A program made the translations under genes and the position numbers. Under the pieces are notes generated by a model that saw only the letters and a list, made by a program, of their open reading frames with translations, ran no database searches and was not told the DNA's origin. A stretch of DNA of 64,000 nucleotides from Monoplex corrugatus (lineage: Eukaryota > Mollusca > Gastropoda > Littorinimorpha > Ranellidae), in NCBI GenBank assembly GCA_030674185.1, contig JAPXFY010000018.1:47930932-47994931 (forward strand), written 5' to 3'. Below are positions 1 to 56,987 of this stretch, piece after piece. Position 1 is the first letter of the stretch; every line of letters begins with the position of its first letter.

Positions 1-835
1 CTAACCTGAAAAACGCTTAATGCTTTCCCAAAAATTAACATGAAAAACGCTTAACGTTATCCCAAGAATAGACTTGAAAAACGTTTATTGCTATCCCAAA
101 AAGCAATCTGAAAAACGCTTAATGCTATCCCAAAATTGCCATGAAAAATGATTGATGCTTTCCCAAAAATTACCCTGAAAAACGGTTAATGCTATCCCAA
201 AAATTAACATGAAAACGATTAATCCTATCCAAACATTTACCTGAAAAATTGTTAATGCTATCCCAAATATTAACCTGAAAAACGGTTAATGCTGTCCCAA
301 AATTGACCTTAAAACGCTTAATACTATCCCAAAAATTAACCTGAAATACGCTTAATGCTATCCCAAAAGGTAACCTGAAAAATACTTAATGCTATCCCAA
401 AAGTCAACTTCAAAAACGCTTAATGCTATCTCAAAAATTAACATGAAAAACGTTAATCCTATCCCAAAAATTAACATGAAAAATGGTTGATGCTATCCCA
501 AAAATTAACGTGAAAAATGGTTAATCCTATCCAAACATTTACCTGAAAAACTGTTAATGCTATCCAAAAATTAACCTGAAAAACGGTTCATGCTATCCCA
601 AAAATTGACCTGAAAAACGGTTAATCCTATCCAAACATTTACCTGAAAAACGGTTCATGGTTCATACTATCCCCAAAATTAACCTGAAAAACGCCTACCG
701 CTGTCCCAAAATTTTACCTGAAAAACGCCTAATGCTATCCCAAAAATTAACCTGAAAAACGGTTAATGCTATCCAAAAACTAACCTGAAAAATTATTATT
801 ATTATCCCAAAAATTAACCTGAAAAACGGTAAGGC
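1..835. repeat. 34-bp minisatellite/satellite array
   Basis: About 24 imperfect head-to-tail copies of a roughly 34-bp A-rich unit. Each copy has a TGAAAAACG-type block, then a TTAATGCTATCCC block, then an A-run and TTAA. Units differ by substitutions and single-base indels, and some are shortened (for example around 640-665). The array is already running at base 1, so its left edge is outside the window. No gene is seen in it; short ORFs across its end are by-products of the repeat. Confidence 0.93.
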
Positions 836-1079
836 AGACAGCCAGGAGATTTGTTTGCTAGGGTACTGAGTAACGAGCTGTCTAAATAATGACAACATTT
901 GTAGCCCCAAACAGCATTGAAGCAGTTCATTTATAATCCCTAACAACATTGCTGTAGCTTACTAACATAAATACACAGTCTAAGGCTAAAGTACAGTAGG
1001 CTACGAACAAAACTGTAGGACCTAAAGAATACTTGAAGTCATATTCAAATTACTGAGAAATAATATCCTAAAAAGAAGT
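836..1079. other. unassigned spacer
   Basis: AT-rich unique sequence between the 34-bp satellite and the TG tract. I see no gene or repeat. Confidence 0.5.
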
Positions 1080-1120
1080 GTGTATGTGTGAGTGAGTTAG
1101 TGAGTGAGTGAGTGAATGAG

Positions 1121-1152
<32 letters not shown>

Positions 1153-1258
1153 TGTATGTATGTGCGTGTGTGTGTGTGCGTGTGTGTGGCGCGCGCGTGC
1201 GTATGTGTGTTTCACTGTTTGTGTGCGTTTGTGTGTGTGTGTGCAGTGTGTGTGTGTG

Positions 1259-1309
<51 letters not shown>

Positions 1310-1319
1310 GTGTGTGTGT

Positions 1320-1365
<46 letters not shown>

Positions 1366-1396
1366 GTGTGCGCGCGCGCGCGCGCGCGCGCGCGTG
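1080..1396. repeat. TG microsatellite with terminal CG run
   Basis: A compound alternating purine-pyrimidine tract: TGAG-type repeats, interrupted (TG)n with TGCG stretches, then a pure run of 12 CG dinucleotides at 1371-1394. The cysteine/valine and histidine/threonine ORFs on both strands are repeat artefacts. Confidence 0.95.
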
Positions 1397-2020
1397 TGCA
1401 CGTCTCACGAGTTGCAACAGTGCAATTTTTTTAGAGATCTTGTGTGTTTACTGAATTGTTTTTGAAAATAAAGGTATAACGATTTATGTAACATAACAAT
1501 GATGCTGGCCTGGTCCTAACGGTCTGTAATAGATTGACTGTCCCACACAAACTGAACGTTTTGATCATGATCTTGATGCGTGCACAGGAGAAACTAGGAT
1601 TGGCATAAATAATATGGAAACGGGTATCTGTGCTTGATTAACAGGTCAGATGCCCGTAAGCGGTCAAAGATGATGCTGAAGCTTTCTTCTTTCAAATGTC
1701 GGGTTCCAGTCATACATTGCTTTTTTTTTTTTTTGAAAAATGATTTTTTTTGTGTGTTGTTCAGTTTACCTGTTGTTGTGGAACTGACAGTTTGGTAATA
1801 CAGTTTTCTGTTGCACTTTTGGCAAGTGTCCTTGGCTGCAATCTTCTTTTGTTTCTGTCAGCTGATGTGAAGAAAGTGTGAGCAGTTATAGCTGGCATAA
1901 GTCCCTCAAACATCTTGTAGTTGTACAATAAATTAGTGATATAAATTGATAATTCCGTTAAGAGGCCTTAACTAAAAAAATCACCAACATTGCACACAAT
2001 GATTTTACTTGACTCTTTAC
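1397..2020. other. unassigned intergenic sequence
   Basis: Unique sequence with a poly-T run near 1722-1734. No convincing exon, tRNA or repeat was found. Confidence 0.5.
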
Positions 2021-2190
2021 CTGTAGATGGGAGAAGCCTGTTCAACCAAGCAATGGGCAATTCTTTCACCTCGTCACCACGCACAAGGTTCATCACGTTC
2101 CTGTGAGCACTAGCATCGAAATTATTATTGTTTTCTCCAAACGGCATTGGCATTTCTGGTTCATCAGTAGGCCTACTTGTTTTCTGGCTT
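2021..2190 (-). CDS. possible orphan exon of an unknown gene
   Basis: An open reading frame on the minus strand runs through this stretch and ends at a consensus donor (GTAAAG, complement of 2015-2020). The product looks protein-like rather than low-complexity; it includes NVMNLVRGDEVKELPIAWLN and then RLLPSTG. I do not recognise the family. The left boundary given is the donor; the upstream boundary is uncertain, and a TGATCAG acceptor-like sequence sits just upstream near 2200. A different frame opens with ATG at about 2202 and runs MSDQKARKQ before a possible GTAGGC donor, so the reading frame is not settled. Two CRE palindromes lie 550-600 bp upstream in the transcribed sense. It may also be chance. 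Confidence 0.25.
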
Positions 2191-2724
2191 TCTGATCAGA
2201 CATTTTAAGCTGATTCTCTGTCAATGTCGACCCACACATCCCATGGGTAGGCATGTTTTATCTGGGTTCTGAGTCAGATACAATATTTTTCGCACCTGTA
2301 TCAAGCTGGATTTAAGAAAGATAGGTACAAAATTGTCACTACCCAAACTCCGCATTTATATGATAATATGGTATAAAAACTGATCAAATGCAGTCATTCT
2401 GAACTTGCACAATACTTCTTCAGGCATTCAGACTGTCAGTGTTATCAGTCCAACCGCCAAAAACAAGATATAAGATGCTCCTCCCCGATGCATTATCACA
2501 GGAACAAAGCACATTATTTAGTGGCAGACGGCAAAAGCTGAAGCATAAAAGACGAGGTCAAGATGCTGCAGACATACAGACTCTGTCTTCATTGCGATTT
2601 GACGAGCAGCTGTGTCTACGCTATTGAATGACAGGTCATGCATGCTTTTTCGACTTGTCTTCTTTGCAGAAGCATTCCGCCTGCGGCAGCTCGTCAATGC
2701 ATCATTGGACTGAACATGGTCATT

Positions 2725-2793
2725 GCGTCAAACACTCAAGATGACGTCATAAGTAAAAAGAATTAGGCTATGGGCTGTGTGCAGATGACGTCA
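2725..2793. promoter_or_regulatory. cluster of CRE palindromes
   Basis: A full ten-base palindrome ATGACGTCAT at 2741-2750 and a second consensus CRE TGACGTCA at 2786-2793 lie 45 bp apart. A related TGCGTCA half site occurs near 2725. This is the consensus for CREB/ATF bZIP dimers. The surrounding 2640-2900 stretch is less AT-rich than its neighbours and contains several CpGs. Inference: a promoter, possibly for the candidate minus-strand exon near 2.1 kb. Confidence 0.4.
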
Positions 2794-2799
2794 CTCCGG

Positions 2800-3870
2800 T
2801 TTTGGAGGAGTTACCTTTTCTTTTTACGGTATGGATCAAATCGCGTGTGCGAGTCCGTGGAATGGTCCGTGTCGGCACTGTTGGTTCCATGCTTTTGCAC
2901 TGTTTACCGCGTTGACACCAGAAGGAAAATTGAATGAAAGAAGCGATGAAATATAAAAAGTTAGAGATGGTAAACAGTCCTTGTGTGAACGATGTCACAA
3001 CAAACAGTCGAGAAAAAAACAAAACTACATGTTAACACTTGTGAACTACCGGTAGTCGAAAAGATATGGAGGGGGCTGACATGGCAGAGATGGAGTGAAT
3101 GGCTGCCACAGTTTCAACTCAAAGGCCTTACGTTGGTGTCAGATACGACCTGTATAGAGATTTATGTGTTCTTTCCATTTTAGTATGTTATTATGAGTGC
3201 TAGACATCTATTTATTTGTTTTTGATGCCTGTCTGGTCTTGAGAGAGATCTACTCTCTCTCTCTCTCTCTCGTCTGGGTCGTCTGTCATAGACGGCAGTG
3301 GGCATAGCGTTTGAGATGTGGGTGTACTTGTGTATGCGAGACACATCTTGTTTTCGGTCACAGATGAATGAACAGGGCATTTCAATCACTGATGTGAACA
3401 GATAACTATTTTCATTGGCAGACGTAAGCTTCCTTCTTTGCTTTCAGTTCGTATGGCAGATGCTATCTTTTACACAGAACACTAACTGTTGTTTCCATTT
3501 CAAGCGTGTGTATGCCTGTGCCTGGGTGCATGCGTATGTGTGAGTGTGTGCGTGTGTGTGTTTTCCATTTGAAGTGTGTGTGTGAGTGTGTGTGCATGTA
3601 CACTACCTTAAATTACGTAGCCTTCTTTTTGAATCCAGTGAAGAACTTTATATCACACTGGTTTATTCAACTGCCTGTGAATATTAGTCATTCGAACACT
3701 TTGAAACATGAACTTGTTTATTATAGTATATTTCACACACACACACACAACACCACAACACACACTCACAGTTTTAGTTTTGTTAATGAGTCTTATATGA
3801 TCATGATGAAATTTGCGTTATGGATATCATTCACCCCAGCTCAGGACCAGAAAAAGGTTATGTATTGTTG
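2800..3870. other. unassigned intergenic sequence
   Basis: Mostly unique sequence with a TC run near 3252-3270 and TG/CA-rich stretches near 3505-3600 and 3736-3768. Open frames here show no recognisable domain. Confidence 0.45.
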
Positions 3871-4990
3871 TTTAAAGCCCAGCCGACTGCATAGAGCCAT
3901 ATCAGGGCTATAACTGCTTCAAAACATACAAACCTTCAACAGAAAAAAAAAAGTACACATATCAATGCATTCGCGCACATAATCTAAGGACATGCCCCTG
4001 GCGTTGAACACTCCGTCCAATTTTTTGCACAGGGGATCTAAAAAAAAAACACACCTGAATACAAATTTAAGCATACCAAGGGACACCAAAACATATATAA
4101 AAAGAGACATAATTATTTAAAATTGCTTCCGCACATCTCACCTCCCAAGAGCCAAAAATGCACTCAATACATGTATCCAATTATCAACGCTAAGAATAAG
4201 TACGTAAGACTTCATCGAACACATACAGGTGAATGGACCAGCAAGACAGAAAATGATAGGAAGAAATGATAGATAGCAAAGGAACAAGGTAGAAACAAAG
4301 AGAGTGACAGAAAAGAGGAAATTTCTAGCACAGAAATTCCAGAAGATGGGGATACTACAAAAAAGTGAAAGCGAGTATGCATTAGAAGAATCAAGCAGAA
4401 ATGATAACAGTCAGAAAAAAAGTCATGGTGACGAAATCACTGATGTGGAAGGTGATGTGCATCTTGGAACGCATAATCAGTCTGAGACCAGCCGAAATAA
4501 ACTGACAGCCTCACCATTAACACCTGATTGGGTGATAGGGATGAGTTTGGTACATTTTGTCAGATAATTCACAAATGAGCAACCTCATTGCAGAAGAACA
4601 ATGACGGATGAACTGAACAGACTGTCTCAGGAAAATCTGCAATTGAGATAGGCACTTGCTTCCAGAGAAATTACTTTAGAATCTTTGCATAATCAGAATG
4701 ACACAATCAAGTATTTCACAGGATTTTAAAGCAATGTCAGTTTTGTTTGGTGCTTTGTTTCTCATGAGCACTCACTCATTTTCAAGCTTAGATGTTGACT
4801 GTGATCCAGGCTTCAATCACAGGTTCTTTGGCCAGATAGAGCTAGTATTCGTACAAGTTTGCCAGTTAAGTTCAAGAGATATCCATTACAATATGCTCAT
4901 TGTTGTTTGAAATATTCTTTGACAGCACTTCTACATTAGATACAAGTGCACTGATATTGTCACATTAAAACCATGATCAGGTAACACAAC
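3871..4990 (+). mobile_element. DNA-transposon remnant with decayed transposase N-terminus
   Basis: The first half (3871-4345) is shared with copies at 12556-14335 (plus) and about 37985-38350 (minus), so this is a dispersed family. This copy is the longest. It encodes a decayed protein containing TEKRKFLAQKFQKMGIL, seen also in the other copies, and after stops and a frameshift a stretch reading NDTIKYFTGF (about 4695-4725). That stretch resembles the KFYTG-type motif before the helix-turn-helix (HTH_Tnp_4) of IS5/Harbinger-like DDE transposases. Family assignment is inference. Several in-frame stops show it is dead. The right boundary is approximate. Confidence 0.5.
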
Positions 4991-5395
4991 CAAATATCTC
5001 CTATACACCAGTCTGTCTATTACATTATTATCATCTCACTCCTACTTTTTCATCCCCCTTTAAAAAAAATGGGGGAAGGGGTTGAGATTACTTCATATAG
5101 ACCAAAAGTAGTTGAATGTAATTTGTGATTGTGTGTGGTGTGTGTGTGTGGTGTTGGGAGACAGTGAAAAAAAATGTCCCACAAAATTTTGTCGAAAATG
5201 TGGAACCTTAAACAGTTGCAAAACCAGCACAAGCTGTATGGTTCTTCTAATACTTACTCAAGCAAATTTCAGCATTATGACTGTTAGGAAAATCACATGA
5301 CCAATTCACTAAAATTCTCAACAATGTTGTTTCTCACATGTTCATCTTTTTCCCACTATTTTCCTTTTTTTTTAATAAGTATAAATACAGCAAAT
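4991..5395. other. unassigned intergenic sequence
   Basis: AT-rich sequence with a short TG run near 5128-5152. No gene or known repeat is seen. Confidence 0.4.
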
Positions 5396-6012
5396 CATCA
5401 TCACATCATCATCAGGTGCCTTGCCACATGGCGTTGGCGATTATGGCCTTCCATCTGTTTCTATCTCTTGTTGCCTCCAGCTCCTCTTCCACCCTCCTTG
5501 TCTTCAGCCACTCTGCAAGTCCATCCAATACCTTCTCCTGGTCTACCTGGTGTTCTCTTTCCCTCCAGTTTTCCCGTTTTGACCAGGTGTTCCAAATCCC
5601 CTTTCCTCATAAAATGGCCTATAAATGTTGCCTGTCTTTTAATAATCTTCCTTTGAATGATCTTCTTGTGTCTGCCTCCATCAAGACTGTCTCGTTTGTT
5701 TTCTTTGCTGTCCATGAAACTGTCAACATTCTTCTTAAAAACCACACCTCGGCTGCCTCAATCTTGTTTTGACTTTGCTTGTTGACTGTCCATGCCTCAC
5801 AACCATATAACAGTATTGGTTCTATATAACATTCAAGAACTCTCTTCCTGATGTTAATTGATAGGCATTGTTGGTAAGAATGCTTTTCATCTTCTTGAAT
5901 GCTGTTTTGGCTTGGCCTATTCTGCTGGCTATTTCTGATGTGCATCTGCCGACTGTTGAAATGATCATTCCGAGGTATTAAACTTATCAACCTGTCTCAA
6001 GGTAGTGCCCGT
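5396..6012 (-). mobile_element. RTE-type LINE, 5'-truncated fragment
   Basis: On the minus strand this encodes the C-terminal part of an RTE/BovB-like ORF2: LLYGCEAWTVNKQSQ, then KTNETVLMEAD, RQATFIGHFMRKGDLEHL and GKRTPGRP, in more than one frame. It ends in ATG-rich short repeats (the CATCATCA run at 5396-5416), as the other copies do. Frameshifts near 5640 and 5530 make it inactive. The copy starts near the GTCTCAAGG block at about 6000, so only the last roughly 600 bp are present. Confidence 0.85.
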
Positions 6013-6884
6013 TTCCTGACTGACCAGGAATCAAACTTGGGTTTGTCTTATCTTCGATGGGTTTGTTATCCACTATGGCACACAGTCCACTGCATCCATT
6101 TTATCTCTCACAACACACACACACATACACACTACATCCCAAATATACTTTACCATGTCGTTTTATTTGTACAAGTCACTTTATACAGATATTCAGACAG
6201 TGCATTTGACATGAAACAAATCTTTTTCTGATACAGTCAAGATGCAAGTGCAATATGATTACAAACAATTAAAACGCAAAACCAAAGCCAAATCCCTCAT
6301 GCAATCAAATACATATATACCCCGGTATGTTTTTTCTTTTTTTTAAATGTTCTCTGAGCGTCAAAACCATGCAGAGAATAATTCAGTTTGTTAGCGCTAA
6401 TGTCTTAAGTGTAATTCAACGCAAATTAATCCTTCTTTGTTCATATACAAATGTACTTTTTCCTTCTTTCCTTTTTAAACTCATACATGTTATATCATGG
6501 TCTTAATCACTTTTCTGAATATACGTTAATGGTGTACTTGGACTGTTCAAAATTAATCTACATGATGTGATCCATAGAGCTGAATAATTTTCAGTCTTGA
6601 TCAATGGCTGCAACAGAGTGTGCAAAGATAGAACAGATTTTTCGATTATATGAATGAACCAGCCGTGATAATTTTGGGACAAACATCACTGATAATGCCA
6701 AATACAATTCAACACAAGACAAGAAAATAAGAATTCAAAAACAATTCATTAAAGAAAATATATAAATCTGTCAATAAGACTAGTCATCTTTCAGTAACTT
6801 TTTATCATTTATTTGTCCATCAGTCATCCATTAGCTCTTGAAAAATTTTGCTGTCATAAATTCTGAAAGTTGAATGCATAATAA
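6013..6884. other. unassigned intergenic sequence
   Basis: AT-rich unique sequence with only a short CA tract near 6112-6131. No gene is seen. Confidence 0.45.
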
Positions 6885-7112
6885 GCACAAATATGCTCTC
6901 TATAATTTTCCATTGTTTTTATTCTTTCTCCCCATTTATAGCCGTGTGTGTGTGTGTGTGTTTTGTGTGTGTGTGTGTGTGTGTGTGTGCGGTGGTGTGT
7001 GCATGGGTGCGTGTGTGTCGTGCGTGCGGGTGCGTGTGTGTTTTCAGCGCTTAGATTTGATTTTATCAAGATTTTGCGCTATATAAATATTGTAATTATT
7101 ATTATTATTACA
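6885..7112 (+). mobile_element. CR1/L2-type LINE 3' tail with internal TG microsatellite
   Basis: Matches the complement of the 3' untranslated region of the L2-type element at 27057-29249. It shares the TATAATTTTCCATTG block, the CCCCATTTATAGCC block, a TG microsatellite (about 6944-7042), the TTTGATTTTATCAAGATTT block and the terminal GCGCTATATAAATATTG followed by ATT repeats. It is a severely 5'-truncated copy with no coding sequence. Confidence 0.85.
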
Positions 7113-8087
7113 ACTTACACAGTTTACATTACAGTCAACCACTTTTTGTTCAAAGGTGTAATCAAATCCCCATTTACAATCCCTTCCGTTTAAAAACTGA
7201 AAAACCAAAAGAGAACAATTTTGAGATTTTTCAACACTTCTTGAAATAATCATTACTGTATGGCTTGATTTGTGTTCAACCTTCTCTCATAAATATGACA
7301 AAACATGAAAAATATAATGACATAGCAGGTTAGAAAACTAAGTAAAGAGAAAAATAACAGTTGTGTGTTGTGACTGTCCCTAAGCCATTTTTCCTTACTG
7401 CAGTGTCATTGTGGAATGGTACTTGAGTTTTCATGTGTGTGTGTGTGTACAAACAGAAATTTCAACCAGCCTTGATGGATTTGCATTGAACTGGCTGCTG
7501 TATCACCAACACCAACTTGAACAAACATTTATCAGAAAATGGTTAATCATCCCAGCATGCACCCACTCACAGAGCAAATACAAAATCTTTCACTGGTCAA
7601 GAGACTCAACCAACACACAGAAATACATATACCACACTCTCAATTATGCACCAGCACAGTACAAATCCTTCTACATTAGTAAGCATTCTTTGCAGTTCTG
7701 GACAAAAAAGAAATTAACAAAAAAATGGATACAGATAAACTGAATGATTGTTAAACATGGTGGTTTTAGGGTTGTATCAGACAGACAGCATACAGATTTA
7801 GGACAGATATAATCTGAGGAAAAGACTTACAACAAATAATTTGAGTTACTCACACAATGCCCTAATTTAGTTTGTTAGTCTTCCTAATAAAATCAGTCAT
7901 TTCAAAAAGTATTTAAAGACACTTCCACGCTGCCATCCACAAAACTTAGAGACTCAAACTGCTTAAGTTTAAGTCCAGTAAAGTCTAACAACAACAACAA
8001 AAAAAAGATGAAATAATTTTAATAAGTATTCACATAAAAGAAATAAAGACAAACATGATTTAGAAATACACTTTGCACTCTTGTAAT
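7113..8087. other. intergenic sequence downstream of ARF
   Basis: AT-rich, mostly unique. A short TG run occurs near 7434-7448. I see no exon or repeat. Confidence 0.4.
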
Positions 8088-8093
8088 TTTATT
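8088..8093 (-). terminator. candidate polyadenylation signal of the ARF gene
   Basis: The complement reads AATAAA about 820 bp after the ARF stop codon. Other AATAAA matches lie further downstream, so the real 3' end is not fixed. Confidence 0.35.
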
Positions 8094-8911
8094 CAATTAC
8101 TTGTGATGATAACTCAGCATTACTGAAGAAAGATTTGCTAATTTGCATTTGACTGCAATCAACAACAAAAAATGTATAAATTAAAACAAATATCACTCAG
8201 CCCACCACGTGCATCAGTCAACTCACGGTATATAATAATGAATACAATACAGTTCTAAATAAATGAAAATCTTTCAACGACCCAACACAACAAACCACCT
8301 CTAAAATAACTGTGTCAAATTCACTGCAGCTCCTTAAAACACAACGTTTTACATGGACAATAACAGACAAATTAATTTCAGACAGAACAGTTTGGTCCGA
8401 AATGCACAAAAAAGATGACCAGAATAAATCATCAAGAAAACACATTCAGAACAAGAGATCCTTATTATTCAAGCAAATTACCATCTGTTTACTTTTTTGG
8501 TTGGCTGCTATTAGTGATTTTTTTTTCTCTTAAAGAAATAGAGGTTCCAAGGATCCTATTAGAATGAAACAATACATTCAAAACAAACAAGTCACTTCTA
8601 AATTACATACTAAACATATTGAGAAAAGATCCACCAACAGATGATTAACCACAGAGAAACATAAGTTCCAACAAAACCTAAAACAAAAAGATGAAAATGA
8701 TGACAAATCAAGGCACACCAGTCTCACCTATTATATATATATCTCTTCTGGTCACACTTCACTACTGCATTTGCACAATACAACAGGACTAATAAAATGG
8801 GTATGGATTAAACCATGATGCTGATGCTGATATTCAAATGACACTGGAGAGAAGTGAAGAAGAGCAGCAAAAGCCTTCAAGAAATGGCCTGCAGAAGCTG
8901 AGACCAAGTGA
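8094..8911 (-). other. probable ARF 3' untranslated region
   Basis: AT-rich sequence with no coding potential, between the ARF stop codon and the first canonical poly(A) signal on that strand. Its extent is inferred only from that signal. Confidence 0.35.
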
Positions 8912-23501
<14,590 letters not shown>

Positions 23502-23631
23502 TTTGTACTTTGCCTTAAGTTTCTAACAGTTAACAATTCTGCAAGACGCAAAAACGTAGCCTGTCACAAATGAGCCTGTTTTTTCGGTATTTCACTGCTT
23601 GCCACGTCAATTTTGCCAGCTTCTTTATCTG

Positions 23632-23639
23632 TGACGTCA
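23632..23639. promoter_or_regulatory. CRE palindrome upstream of ARF
   Basis: Exact TGACGTCA, the CREB/ATF binding consensus, 131 bp upstream of the ARF start codon. Confidence 0.55.
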
Positions 23640-23919
23640 GACAAACATGGGTATTCTGGGTCGATAGGACTTAACGCCAAAATCATAACCAACAAATAAA
23701 ACAGAACGGAATCGACCTAATGTTTTTGTGGAATTAATGCTATGATTTTGCATAAAAACAGCGAAGCAGGCGGAAATGATCATATATTTTATGCAGGAGA
23801 TGTTGCAATTACGTCAGCTGACAGCCAAAATAAAACATCAGATATCAGAACGCGAGCGTGTGAGTGTGTACATATATGCATATGAGACAAATTCTGTGTG
23901 GTGTATGGTGATAGCCTAG

Positions 23920-23999
23920 TGGTTGTAGTAGAAGTAGTAGTTGTAGTAGCAGCAGCAGCAGTAGCAGTAGTAGTAGTAGTGTATGTTTTGTGTGCATGC

Positions 24000-24030
<31 letters not shown>

Positions 24031-24053
24031 CGTGCGTGCGTGTGTGTGTGTGT

Positions 24054-24103
<50 letters not shown>

Positions 24104-24112
24104 ACGCGCGCA
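23920..24112. repeat. GTA trinucleotide and TG microsatellite
   Basis: GTA/GCA trinucleotide repeats (about 23923-23980) followed by (TG)n with CGTG interruptions. Located between the two divergent genes. Confidence 0.92.
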
Positions 24113-24489
24113 TTAACAGGATCTTTGATCAAACTTGCACAACGAAAGTCTTTTCTCCCACTGGACGAAGTAGCGTGGAAGTTTTAGTCTTTTTCTTCTA
24201 ATTTTTGTATTTGGTACTTATTCGTTTGTGATCTTACGTATACACTTGACAAAGGCCAGTTGGCCGAAAATTTGCACCTGTCTTGTCTGGTTGTATTGAA
24301 TACGCGTTCTGATTCTATTTTCGTGTTTGTTTGTTTTTCTGGTTCCTATTTGCTTGAACGCGGGCAGTCGCCCTTGTTTTGGATCGCACAACTAAGACAA
24401 CAATTTTGTAAAGTAACATGTCAAACAGAGGATTTGTCGGTACGTATAAATGTTGAACTGATCCGGTAACACCATCAGAATAATTGGAA

Positions 24490-24585
24490 AACGAGGAGGG
24501 GGAGGAAACAAGCCAAATTTCATGTTGCCGACTGGGATTGAACTCAAGACACGAGATTTCTGAGTCTACAGTTCCATCACAAAAA
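24490..24585 (-). mobile_element. SINE family B head fragment
   Basis: On the minus strand it carries a GAGTTCAATCCC block like a Pol III B box, preceded by ATCTCGTGTCTT. It resembles the tRNA-like head at 57880-57955. Confidence 0.45.
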
Positions 24586-25007
24586 AAATAACAAAAACAA
24601 AAAACAAAAAAAAACAAAAACAACCAGCTCGCCGTTGACGAATTTCATTTTATGTTACATCACAGTTGGTGTGTTCCCTTCCGGTAAAAAGAACTATTTC
24701 AGTCCTCATTACTGACCTCAATAGTATAATGTTTAGCAAAACAACTTTTCCTTATAAATTTCTAATTTTATCGTCAGTTCAGCAGCCATATTTTAATGAC
24801 AGTATAATTCATTAATTTTATAATCAGATATTTGTAGTCGATTGTTCGTTCTCAATCTCTTCCAGATTTTTGTGTTCGCGCGACTTCGGATTTTTCCGTG
24901 AAAATACGGAGCGGTTGCTACCTTCAACAAATATGGCTGCTCCCTCGTTAGTGCAACAAAAGTAAATGTTATAAAGACCCATTATCTGGTCTGTGTAAAC
25001 AATCATA

Positions 25008-56510
<31,503 letters not shown>

Positions 56511-56729
56511 GTAAGTCTGTGAGCTTGTGAGCTTGAAAACCTTTATTTGCTTTACAATCTGCTGTGTATAATATGAAGTCTAAGGTGATGGCTTTTGAGA
56601 ATGATTCTGTTTTGATACATTCATATATTGGGATGTGGATGCTTTGTGAGTTTGGGTTTGTGAGTATGAATGTTGTGTGTTGGAGCGTACATGTGTGATG
56701 GATGTTTGCGTACATGCCCCTAAACATTT

Positions 56730-56735
56730 GTGTGT

Positions 56736-56820
<85 letters not shown>

Positions 56821-56840
56821 TTGTGTGTGTGTGTGTGTGT
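56730..56840. repeat. TG microsatellite
   Basis: Pure (TG)n of about 80 bp with a TGGTTG break near the end. Confidence 0.96.
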
Positions 56841-56987
56841 AAGTTCTTTGTATATGTGTATTACAATTTGGGGTGTGTGTTTCCCAGAGTTGCTAATGAA
56901 TTCTCACATCTTGACTAATGATTTGACCTCTTGTTGCTTTTCCAGATTTTAACTGACTCCTTGGCTTGACTGAACGGGTAGTAACAA

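Larger units (their letters stand above)
23502..25007. promoter_or_regulatory. shared upstream region of ARF and the FBXL13-like gene
   Basis: The two start codons diverge from this 1.5-kb stretch. It contains a perfect CRE (TGACGTCA, 23632-23639) 131 bp before the ARF ATG, a CACGTCA half site near 23604, a TACGTCAGC site near 23813, and an ETS-like CTTCCGGT near 24677. An in-frame TAA (24996-24998) precedes the FBXL13-like ATG. A TG tract (24000-24105) and a SINE-head fragment lie between. Whether this is one bidirectional promoter or two separate ones cannot be told. Confidence 0.6.

Noticed and set aside
1..835. CRISPR-like array at the left end
   Set aside because: The repeats are directly adjacent with no unique spacers, units are diverged, and the window is eukaryotic.
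5297..5772. Plus-strand Ser/Phe-rich frames at 5.3-5.8 kb
   Set aside because: They are shadows of the antisense RTE fragment. The same applies to the plus-strand frames at 58.4-58.8 kb.
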